Below, piece by piece: positions 34,994-44,988 of a stretch of DNA of 64,000 bases. The stretch is taken from the NCBI GenBank assembly GCA_012932865.1, contig SAXG01000066.1, positions 62,001-126,000 of the forward strand. The letters run 5' to 3'. Position numbers and translations under genes: made by a program. The notes under the pieces are model-generated. The model was given only the letters and a program-made list of their open reading frames with translations. It was not told where the DNA came from and ran no database searches. This stretch comes from Amylostereum areolatum (taxonomy: Eukaryota; Basidiomycota; Agaricomycetes; Russulales; Stereaceae). Each line of letters begins with the position of its first letter. Positions within the stretch are counted from its first letter, which is position 1.

Positions 34994-35756
34994 CCGGCCT
35001 CATCCTTCCTTCATCCTAGCCAAAGTAGTCGAAGTTGTTTCGACTTTTGAGAAGACATCCGAGAACTGGAGGCACAAGGAAGGAAGCACTGAACACAGGT
35101 GCGTTGGATGAGAAGGTGGTGGTAAAGGGAAAGGGATGGCCGGAAATTGCGCGTACCAACACCTCGCACAGCCCGAGGAACTCTCCGGAGCCCTTGGCGG
35201 CGGTGGCTACCCAAATGGGACGGTGGCACCGCGGTGGCATTTGTTTACCAATGTTTTGTGCCAGCCGTCTATGAGAGGTTCGCGTTCAAAGTTCAATCAA
35301 ACAGTCTCAAAATGGAAACTGGTCATATGATTTAATAGGCACATGACTTGTACACGTGATATCTACACCATCTTATCCCCCTCCTCCCTAGTAGTTCAGA
35401 GCGAACCTCTCAGAGACGGTGGGTAGGAGCCTGATACATGACCAGAGATTACCCTTAAGACCGGAATATTTTGGATAGCCAGTCAAATATTCATTTGATG
35501 CACACGCAGTGGGACAATTTACTAGCACAGTACAGTAAATACCCTCTCGAGACTCGTCGTATTTTTGAAGCATTGCAGTGCGTCGTTGGATGTACGATCG
35601 TAAGATCCTTGCCCCGATGAAGGCAAACGCGTACTTGGGATGTCACGTGCACGGTGTAGCAGGTTACGACGCGTGAGGCCTGTCAGGCCTCTGGAGTAAG
35701 TGAGACATTGTTGCGATGGGCAAGGAATGAGCATTTTTACCTTGTATTCCACCACC

Positions 35757-38700
35757 ATGTCCACACCAACAGCCCCCCGACCTCCGACTACACCTCCAAG
35801 ACGAGTAGGTGGTGCTCGGTATGGTCCACCTCGCTCACTGCCTGTCTTGGAGACAGGTGCATCTCCCTCTCGTCCCCACAAAGCCACAACATCGAGCCGT
35901 CTCTATGGGATCCACAGCTTGAACTATGACTCAAAAGCTGTCAAGAGTACACTCGCGAAGAAACTAAACCTCACCTTTGAGCTTGAAGATTGGCAAGCCG
36001 AGATGATCCACAAGGTCTCGTCAGGCTATGATGCAATCCTCGTTGCTGGCACGGGGTATGGCAAGAGCATCATCTTTGAAGGGTTAGCTGGAATGGACAA
36101 GAAGAAAACTGTAATTGTGATCAGTCCGCTGAAGGCACTGGAGAGAGACCAGGTCAGTTCGCGCTGTGGGTTGCATCACATCAAGGCTTACACTTCAACA
36201 GGTCGAAGAGGCCAAGAAGAAAGGCCTACGCGCACAGATGCTTAACGAGGATAGTGTCAAAGCAGATCCCGAGATCTGGAACAGGCTGCGTCGGTGCGAA
36301 GACCATCTGTACTACGTCTCACCAGAGATGGCGCTCTCGGATCGGTTCATCGGGCTCTGGAAGGAACGGTCATTCCGTTCGCATATACAGGCCCTTATCG
36401 TCGACGAAGCACACTGCATAGAGGAGTGGGGTGATGAGTTCCGAGAGAAATACAGCGAGCTCGGAAAGCTGCGGCACTTCATCGGACACGAAATCCCGTT
36501 CGTCGCGTGTACGGCGACCTGCTCGACGGAGACATTCAACATTATATGGAACTCACTAGCGTTCGGAAACCGTCCGTTCTGGGGTCTTGATGTAGGGTGC
36601 GATCGGCCCAACCTCCAGTTCCTCACACGCGAGCTCAAACACCCCAATGACCCTGTCCTGGACGCATTGAACATCCTCCCCAGTCAGATCACCAACGACA
36701 CACCACTCACTGACATTCCCAAATGTCTCTTCTACTTCGACAAAATCCGAGGCGCCGAGCAAGCCGTGCAAACGTTGCGGAAGTGTCTTCCTCGGCATCT
36801 TCGCGGGTTCGTGCAAACGTTCAAGTCGACGTCCTCCGAGAAGGCAAAGGCGAAGATTTGGGATAGCTTCAAGAGCGGTCAGATCCATATCCTGTGTGCG
36901 ACAGATGCAGCGGGGATGGGATGTAACGTACCAGATGTCGAGTATGTCGCGGTGTTCAACGTACCCAAGAGTCTTTCAGTGCTTATGCAGCGCTGGGGGC
37001 GTGCGGGACGAAGTCGCGTTGTGAAAGGCACTTGCCTTCTCTTTGTTCCCACATGGGTTTTTCGGCCCCGTCCTGTTCCACTTGATCAGCAACGCACACG
37101 AGCAGGAAAGCTAAAGCCACTGGAGCCCAAAAGCTTCGAGCAGAGACGCGGAAAGCTGCAATCGGCTTTGGAGGAGTTCATCAATCTCGGGTTCAGCGCT
37201 TCACATCCAGGTGCGTGGCATACTGCATTTGTTTGCATGATACGGAGGATCTCACACACATTTCGTGTCATCTAGGGTGTGCGCACAAGTTTCTCGCCTC
37301 GTTCTTCTGTCCAACGACGGAGCTCACCATCTACGGCCAGTTAGGACCAGATCTCGGGCAAAGACGCGAAGTCGGAAAGCGTTCACAGGCATCCCAATTC
37401 GACCTCTCGTGGACAACCGTCAACCTTGAGCGACAACCACCGCCTGACCGATGTTGCAACTGGTGCTCACCAGGCAATCTCGTTCCATTTGCACCGCCCG
37501 AACGTGACGATCCTCGTCTGTCGGAGTACTCCCAAGACTTCATCTTTCCCCTCGCCCTACCCCTCGCCGGTCCCTCCCGTCCTCACGCAAACTCCATCTC
37601 ATCCAACTCCTCCCTTCATTCGATCTTCTCGGCGATGACGGTCTCGTCTGTGTCCTCGCATGACCCATTTCCGCTGCCTGACAGGCAGAACACGACATTG
37701 CTCACAAATCCCCTGGTCGAGTCAGATAACGATCCCGCATTCACTCCGTTCCCCAAATCGTTCAAAGTCCCACAAGCCGAGCGCGACCGTTTGCACCAGG
37801 CCCTTGACCGCTGGAGGATCGAACAACACACGGAGCGATACGGACCCGATTCTACAATCCCTGATAATATTTTCCTCCCCGACAAACAGCTCTCTCGTCT
37901 CGTCGCACAGTGTCAAGAGCTCCTGCGACGCAAGGTCGTCAACGCACCATTACTCAAGCAACTTATCTCTTGGGATCTTGCAACACAGGAGGACATCTCC
38001 TCTGCAACCATAGTCATCAACGCTTGGCGATGCAGTGTGCAAGGACCAGTCACACCGCCGTCTCGGCGACGCGATCGCAAACATGCTCGAATGAGAGCCG
38101 CCGATGTCGCTGCGGCTACCCCGCATCCAACTCGTCAACCTAGCCCTGTGGCACAGCCGTTCTTCTCGCCAACCCGTTTACCCCCAAGATCTAGTGGCGT
38201 GGCAGCATCGCCTGTGCACACTCCACGAGCGGCTCCAGGCCGGCTTGAACCTTCCTCTCCCTCGATTGATGTCCGGCGAGGGTCAAACATCCAACGCGAT
38301 GGTGTGTCACCAGTGCCCGTTGGCCCGAACGTTTTACTGAATTCAACCTTAGTGTTTTACGGGGCACCCCCTCCAGAAGTCCAGGGCAGTTCATGGGCGT
38401 CGAGTGAGCATGCTCGGCCGTCTCAAATGCTCGCGCGTCAGGTTGCCTCGGGAGCTTCAAATGGTCGTCAAGACTTCGGTGGTCCTCAATACGATTACAC
38501 ACCAGCGGGTCCTCCTAATACTAACCTGTTTCGCAATTCTCATCCCCACTCCGCGACGCCTCAGTATCATCCACACCAAGGCAACCCTCCGAACTACTAC
38601 ACACCTACAGCTCCTGTGTACCCTTCCGTACACATACATCATACTCCTTATCCGTCTCATCCCCATGTACAGTATTATTCTCCCCCCGCCCCCGATCCGT

Positions 38701-38783
38701 TCTTGCAGTACTATCAGTATTACGACCCGTCTTCACCGTACGACCCCGCATCTTCATTTCCGAATCAGCACGGACATCGTTGA
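35757..38783 (+). CDS. RecQ-like DEAH-box helicase of the TIR transposon, 3 exons
   Basis: Model 35757-36152, 36202-37210, 37276-38783; about 970 residues, GT-AG introns in phase, no interruptions. Walker A AGTGYGKS is at residues 97-104; motif II IVDEAHCIEEWG (DEAH, residues 200-203) has the Cys-x-x-x-Trp-Gly context of RecQ; motif III is CTATCS; the C-terminal RecA lobe has ATDAAGMGCNVPDVEY and QRWGRAGRS (motif VI). After it come a cysteine pair (CAHKFLASFFC) and CCNWC, like the RecQ zinc-binding subdomain. The last 350 residues are Pro/Ser/Tyr-rich and of unknown role. It would unwind DNA 3'-5', plausibly during transposition. Its stop lies 19 nt from the stop of the convergent DUF6589 gene. 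It is not a typical host RecQ: no WH or HRDC domain is seen. Confidence 0.88.
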
Positions 38784-38802
38784 TATGGTGTACTATGCAG
38801 CT

Positions 38803-41800
38803 TCAATTGATTCCACCTCCGAGAGTGCCGAGCCCACCCACACGTGAGTAACTATCCCCGTCATCCAAATCATCGAATGAGTCAATCTCGAGGGGGTTCG
38901 TATCGGTACGGTCGAACGCGGTGTCGGAGTGGAAGAGATGTTGATCTCGTGATGCTTCAGGCTCGTCCTCGACAGGATAACCTAGTGCGGGGTCATAGGT
39001 CGTAGTACGCAAGAACTCGTGGAATTTTCCAGAGTTCCAGATCTTTGCTCCGGTAGCGAGGATGTCGACAATGGCACTTGTTGTATGGATTGATTGACTG
39101 GTCGCTGCCTTCTTCTTTGTCTTCTGTGGAGCATAGATGGGACGGTCCTTCGTCAAGACATGCAGCTTTGAATGCATCATGTGTTCGACAAGAAGGCGTA
39201 GATCATGCGACGGGTCCACTTCTTTACTCCTCCGTGCACGCTCGGGGTGGCCAAATGCGTTTTCGAACATGTGGCTGACTTCACGGAACGCCTCGACGCA
39301 TGCTGAACCCTTTTCTCGGATGTATTCAACCTTGACATTCGACCCTTTCGCAATGAACACACGCTGTGGCGGAATGAGATCAGAGAGGAATGCGGGAGTG
39401 AAAACCAATTGGCCTTTTACCTTGACCCAGAAGTTGTTCTGTTCGAGGTGGAGATCCGCAGGAATCCAACGGCCGGGGAGACCCCATCGGTTGACAAACC
39501 ATGACCGTTCCAAATTTGCTTGCATGGGCGGGCTGAGTTCGTACTTCTAGCGTAGTATCACTTCGACACACTCCCGCGCATAGTTGTGGAGGCCAGCGCC
39601 TCGAAAGGACAATGCCCAGTACTTGAGCACACGGAGCACGGGCCCTGCATCTGCTTCACTGATGGCCTGCTCAAATACGCAGAACACGAGGGCGTCACGG
39701 ATGAAGTATATTGAATGTGCCTGGTAGTCGTCGTGTTGCGCTGTAGCCTTCTTTGCCATACGTGTGCTTGTATACTCGTTGACAAAATCCCGCGCAAAGT
39801 CCCCCAAGTCAGAGACGGTCGGCTTCCAGTTTGCAAGGTCGGACCAACGGCGAAGGCCCGTCTGGAGCCTGTACCAGGGCCACAATTGTCAGATTCCGAT
39901 GTACCACAGAGCGGTGAGCTTCAAACAGAACACTCACAGAACGGAATATAGGATGCGTGCGATGAGAGAATGACGGATAAGGGCCTTCGCATCAGCGTAG
40001 TTGGGTTTTGCGACATCCCAGTTGCGGTTCAGGAGGCCCTTGTGTTTGGCCAGTGATCCGGGATCCAGCATAGCGTTGCTGAAGTGAACGCGTGTAGTCA
40101 TATGTGTCGCGTTGAGGGCATAGTGCCACAGCGCGCTGAGCTCGTCCACATACTCGACGCGTTCCATGCTATCCACGTCGTCCGCCCGATCTTTGCGTGC
40201 CGCTCGGATGTTCTGTACTGTGAGCCAATCGCCTTGGATGATCCGTGGGACAGCCGCCCATTTTTCCTCCTCAACGCCGGATGTCTTCTGCAGCTCTTCA
40301 AGCATTGTGAGGATTCCCTTCTTCGAACCTTCGTCTACATCGAAAACGCCTAGGGGACGGGTGTCTGTTTTTTGCGGTGGGAGAGGCCGTTCTGATGTTA
40401 TCCGCTGTTTCGCCGTGTCCAGCATTACTTTGCGGTCCTTCCATGTCTTCGCCCCGGGACAGTACGACAGGATCAGCTGCATGACCACGCCTTCGAATGA
40501 GGCCCGCATTGCGACGTCGTCCTCTGGGGTAGGTATAATATCCATCCCTGTCGCAGCCGCCCGCTTTCCGCGAAATGCAAGTTTTGCGTCCAAGTCGAAT
40601 CCGCGCAGGTCCGCATTTGGGATGGAGACGACCGCCGCGTTGGTTGCGTGGATCATGGTGTTTCTATTGAAAACGCGCTGTTGCGATTTCCGCAGATAGA
40701 GGTTGATGTTGTCAAAGATGATGAAGAACAGGTTGGTGTCTTGCATAAGTGATATAGCGAAGGCGCGAGCATCGTTGGACAGTATTGTCTTGAGTCGCTC
40801 GATTGTGCTGATCGAAACAGACGCGCCGACGCTGCTGAGTGTCGAAAGCACACGCGAGCTCGTGCCGTTGATCTCGAGGAAGAGACCGAAGAGGAAGGGG
40901 AATAGATTGGTTGCGCCGTTCCGCACGAAAGCCATCGCACTGATCACAAGTACAAGTGTCTGGGCCGGCAAACATTAGAAAATGGTTAAACATAGTGAAA
41001 GAGAGCACGCACAAATATAGGGTTCCGTGTGAAACCCTTGCTTTTCCACTCTGCCCCAGTTTCGCCCATGAACTCGGCCGTCTCATCTCTATCTCCATCC
41101 TCGTCCTCGTCCCCGTTTCCCGCTTCCCATTCTCCGTCAGATTCGTCTTCGTTTTCTGCGCCGGCTTTGCTGGACCCCGGCGACACTTCCTTTCGAACGC
41201 GACGCTCCCGTCGCCATTTTCGGTACTCGTTCGGGGCCGTCATGAACAGCATGAGCAGGCTGCATAGGAAGGGAGCCATAAGCTCGTACTTGGCCGCAAG
41301 TCGTCCGGGATGGAGAGCCTCGCGGATGGCGGCTAAGGTGCAGTCCTTGAGCCTTATTTTGAGCTCCGGGTCGTTTATGACGCGATTGCTTTCTTCTAAG
41401 ATGATCTCCCTTGCGCACCCTTTGATCATTGAGTGTAGTCCAGACCGACAGGCTGGAAAGCGGTCGTGCCAGAGATCGAACAGGTAGGATGGGCCGAAGG
41501 AGGTCGTGAAAGAGGAGTTGTGGTTGACGAAGGTACCCGCTCGCTGCTTGACGATCGTGATGGGACTCTCGAAAAGAAAAAAGAGGAATTCGCGGAGGGA
41601 GAGCTTCAGGTAGATGATGAGGGACATGACGAGGTGGCATTTGAGAGTAATGGAGGCTTTGGTGGAGGAAGCTGGAGAGATATGAGATAGATGATGTTGT
41701 GAGAGAATTTCATCCCAGATAGGATCGACATTGAGCTTGTTGTCGTCCATCGAGGGGACGTTCGCGACGCGACGCGAGCCGCTGCTGAACGACGCGTCGT

Positions 41801-41813
41801 GGTACGTGATCAT
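38803..41813 (-). CDS. DUF6589-like protein, putative transposase, with one in-frame TAG
   Basis: Model on the minus strand: 41813-41013, 40959-39938, 39868-38803, GT-AG introns in phase. Exon 1 includes NEYRKWRRERRVRKEVSPG and an acidic stretch; exon 2 has the family-type block LFFIIFDNINLYLRKSQQRV with NRNTMIHATNAAVV; exon 3 has RPTVSDLGDFARDFVNEY-like context and ERSWFVNRWGLPGRWIPADL with DLHLEQNN, usual near the end of DUF6589 proteins. A single TAG at 39549-39547 breaks an otherwise open frame that runs to 38803, so this copy is probably inactive (or read through). Encoded beside a helicase inside TIRs, it is the best candidate for the transposase; I did not prove a DDE triad. Confidence 0.85.
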
Positions 41814-42591
41814 TCAATGTAACACAACGTGACTCTCCTTACCCCACTTTGCTGGCAGACTGGTCGGGACGTGACCAGATGTGACCGGCATGGTTTGAGC
41901 GATCCAATGATCATTGGGACACGAGAAAAAGGGGGGGAAAATCGGAAGCATAGGTAAAGGTATCTAAAATGATATAATGATGTAGAAAGTGTAAATTGAG
42001 GACAGGATGAAGGAGCTAACGTCGGCAGACGGAGTCCATGCTTTTCGCGTACTCTGCAGCAAGCCCCTCTGCGAGGTGCCCGCGGGACGCGGCCCGGAGC
42101 AAGGGCTTGCTCCGAACCTAGGTGTGGGCGATAAGACGAAAGAAGAGAGGAGTCAATTGACAAGGCGTCTACCACGTTGGGACGTGTGGAATCGATGTCC
42201 GCTCTGGCACCATAGAGCTCGGCACACGGATGCGCATCACGATTAAAGGCGCCCGGGGGATGCATGTGCTTGCGAGACGGCCGCGTAGTTGTACAGGTGA
42301 ATGGACGAGGGCTGAACGTTGAACGAAGAGAGCAAAGGCAAAGTCGATCAGGACAATACGTCACGTGTCTGGATTCTCAAAGCGCCGCCAGACTGGCGGG
42401 CCGTCAAAAGTGAGCCGTTTCGAAGGGTCCGTCGGGGACTCGGGGTGACAAGACCTGGTTGAATAGACGCAGAGGGGCGGGGGCATCCCCGTGAGCCTAT
42501 TCCCCGTGAGCCTATCGCGTTGGACGGATCCAACCCACAACTATATATCAGTAGTCGGGTTGGATGCGTACAGTCAACTGAACTGTCCGCC

Positions 42592-44988
42592 ATGCCGAGA
42601 ACCCACCACGCTTCGCAGCGCAAGTCCGCTCCAATCTCAACTAAGTCCGCCTTCCCCTCCGAAAAACATCCCACTCCCCGCAAGAAAAAGTCTGCCGAGG
42701 CAAACCCTCGGTGTACCCTCCAGGACCTGGAAACAAAAATTGCCGACACGACAAGCACATACCGACTCCGCCCGAAGACTACTATTGCCTACGACGGCCA
42801 CATCTCCCGTGGCAAAAAGTGGTTGGCAAACGTGGTCGCAAACCGTAAGTCTGACTTTGAGCAATGGATGGTACAGGATTCAGCTGCCAGTGGTCATGTC
42901 GAGATGGACTGGGAGTTGTTTAGCCAGGCCTTCACCAAGCTCAGCACCATGACACCATTGGCGTTGAGGTTGTTCATCGCCTACAAGTGCAACATAATGG
43001 GCCTAGGTTACTCAACTGCCGATGGCATAAAAAATGCTTTCCAGGAATATTTTCACACGTGCGTCTCCCTTGCTCGTCTCATTATTTGTTTGAAAACAGC
43101 TTGAAGGGAGTTTAAATGCTCTAAAAAAGCCGAGTGGAGGTTCGACACTCTCCTCGGACAATGGGAAGGCAACCCTGTGCACGAGGACACGCTCGCCCGC
43201 TACCTGGAATCCCTCCACAACCGTTCCCGACGGGAAGGGCGCAATCAGTCTCTGCCGATATTCCCTGAAGACCTGGAAGTCATCTTCGAATACTTGGATA
43301 GCCCGGACGGCCTCAAAGAACTCGGCAAGGAGAAGGCCCTCATGTTTAAAGCCTTTGCTTCATGCGCTTTCATAACATGGCTGCGGTATGCGAACAGTTG
43401 TTTTCATTTACTGCCTTCTGACTAGTCATTTTCTTTAGAAATGAGGAGCTGAGCTCATTCAGATGGGGGCAGGTCGAGTACAGGTGCCGGGTGAAGGATA
43501 ACTGCCCATACATCTTCATTCAACTTGGTACTGGTAAAACTTGCAAGGGTATCGATCAAGGTAAGCTTGCCTATGCCCTTCCATAATCATAACTAACGGA
43601 CTGCACAGCGACCTTCCGAGAAATACCGTACGCTCCGGAAATCCCGGAAATCGACTGCTATACGCACCTCAAAACATGGAAAACCTATTACGCACAAATG
43701 CTTGGGCGCGATCTGACATCTGAGGACATGGTATTCCCTACCATCTCGAAAACAGGTGCCATTAACCCGACCAAAGCGTGCTCGTACCAAGCAATGACGA
43801 AGATCTTGAACATGCTAGCTGAAAAATCAGGGGTCTTGGAAGGAAGGCCCGGCAAGTTCACTACCCACTGTTTCCGACGAGGTGGTGCCCAATACCGCTT
43901 TATGTTTTCCGAGAACAGGTGGCCCTTGAAGGTAATAAAGTGGTGGGGAGGGTGGTCCAGCAATGACAATGTATGAATGTTCATATTGAGCCGCATTGCA
44001 TTGTTTGACCCCTTGCATAGATTGGTACAGTCATGAGGTATCTGCTGGACGAGCTCTACAACTATGAGGATAGTTTCCATGACATCATGATGCCCGGCGG
44101 GGCTCGCAACTGCAAGGAAGAGTTCTTGGGCGATTCCGCTTCGCCCGCCATGCAGAACAAGCTGGACAAGATTTCATCGCATCTTGAGGAACTTCGACTC
44201 GACTTCGCCCGTCTTGGAGGTACCGTACTGTTTTTTGCCCTGGAATTTGCTGACAATTGCGTGTAGCGCATTCTCCAGTCGCCGGATTCAACAATCCGTC
44301 ACAGCTGCCTGAGGTGCTATGCCGAAACTGCGGTTACAAGAACAAAGTGGTTATTGCCGCGCCCGTTCCTATATCAGTCTGCCAACAAGTTGATGTCGAC
44401 ATTGATATGCGCAGTGCAACTCCCTCAGGTATGTGCGGATCTTCTCGTAGCTTTTGCGCGATGCTATTTCTGACACCGTATCCAGAGAACATCTCTACGG
44501 CGCTGGTCCCCTCGACCATGGGAACCCTTTCATCGTCACCTTCATCGCACCCCCCACAGGCCATGCCAGAGATCATCGTCTCTGAAGCAGCATATACCAT
44601 CCCGAGCGGAGCAAGTGAGAATGTGTCCTCTCCAGGTTCTTCCCACATACGCATCGCCCCGCGCCAAGACATGATCATCCCCCCGACAAGAAGTATGAAA
44701 GATGCAATCAAGTTTTGGGTCGAAGGGGACAGCACATGCGGTTTACACGTCCCGCTCTCGCAGTGGAAGTCCTCGCAATACAAGGGCAGGTTTCACGACC
44801 GCGAGTCTGTCAAATGCTCAAATATATTTCACGTATACGACGAATTCACGAGAGTGCATAACGGTGACTTTGCAGCTTTTGGAAACGCCTATCCCCAATT
44901 GCAAAACAATTCCTACACAGCCCTCTTGCTGGAGGTGAAGCGTCGACGCCTCGAACGTGGAGAGATCAAGGGAAGGGACCGTACTTGA
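42592..44988 (+). CDS. Crypton-like tyrosine recombinase, 7 exons
   Basis: Model: 42592-43058, 43107-43385, 43439-43560, 43609-43970, 44021-44219, 44267-44428, 44486-44988; every junction is GT-AG and in phase. The N-terminal part (KTTIAYDGHISRGKKWLANV; GNPVHEDTLARYLESL) is a core-binding-like region. Catalytic positions: Arg in NEELSSFRWGQVEYR, His-x-x-Arg in THCFRRGGAQ, and the probable nucleophile Tyr in the segment RYLLDELYNYED. The C-terminus (FWVEGDSTCGLHVPLSQWKS, then a basic helix) resembles the GCR1_C-type DNA-binding domain of Cryptons. Such enzymes excise and integrate their own element without TIRs. The frame is intact. It begins 463 bp beyond the TSD of the neighbouring transposon and is independent of it. 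Confidence 0.88.

Larger units (their letters stand above)
23835..35433. mobile_element. hairpin-ended non-autonomous TIR element, carrying a gypsy element
   Basis: Termini start CAGGCTCCTACCCACC and are identical inverted for 43 bp (23835-23877; 35391-35433). A second inverted block of about 95 bp, including GCGAACCTCTCATAGACGG, lies at about 23981-24075 and 35193-35290, and within each end the two blocks pair with each other as a hairpin. The 9-mer atacatgac flanks it at 23826-23834 and 35434-35442. The undisturbed target sequence is visible in the derivative at about 6424-6455, confirming the insertion point. Without the gypsy element (24753-34993) it is about 1.35 kb and non-coding. It separates the left TIR of the outer transposon from the helicase promoter. 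Confidence 0.88.
23605..42120. mobile_element. DUF6589 + RecQ-helicase TIR transposon (AcademH-like), with nested insertions
   Basis: The left end starts TAGGTTCGGAACAAGCC at 23605; the right end at 42120 is the complement of TAGGTTCGGAGCAAGCC. Both flanks carry the same 9-mer ggtgtgggc (23596-23604 and 42121-42129), an exact TSD. A second inverted motif, GGGGCTTGCTGCAG, lies about 60 bp inside each end and can pair with the outer CAAGCC. Without the 11.6-kb insertion at 23835-35433 it is about 6.9 kb and holds two convergent genes, a RecQ-like helicase and a DUF6589-like protein. A deletion derivative with its own 9-bp TSD is at 5308-6651. From memory, AcademH (a helicase-bearing Academ lineage reported in fungi and animals) has 9-10 bp TSDs; assignment to it is inference. 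Confidence 0.9.

Noticed and set aside
35757..38783. Housekeeping RecQ/BLM helicase
   Set aside because: It lies inside TIRs with a TSD, lacks WH and HRDC domains and has a disordered tail, so it is element cargo rather than a host repair gene.
42121..44988. Crypton recombinase as part of the DUF6589/helicase transposon
   Set aside because: The right TIR and TSD end at 42120 and 42129, before the recombinase gene starts.
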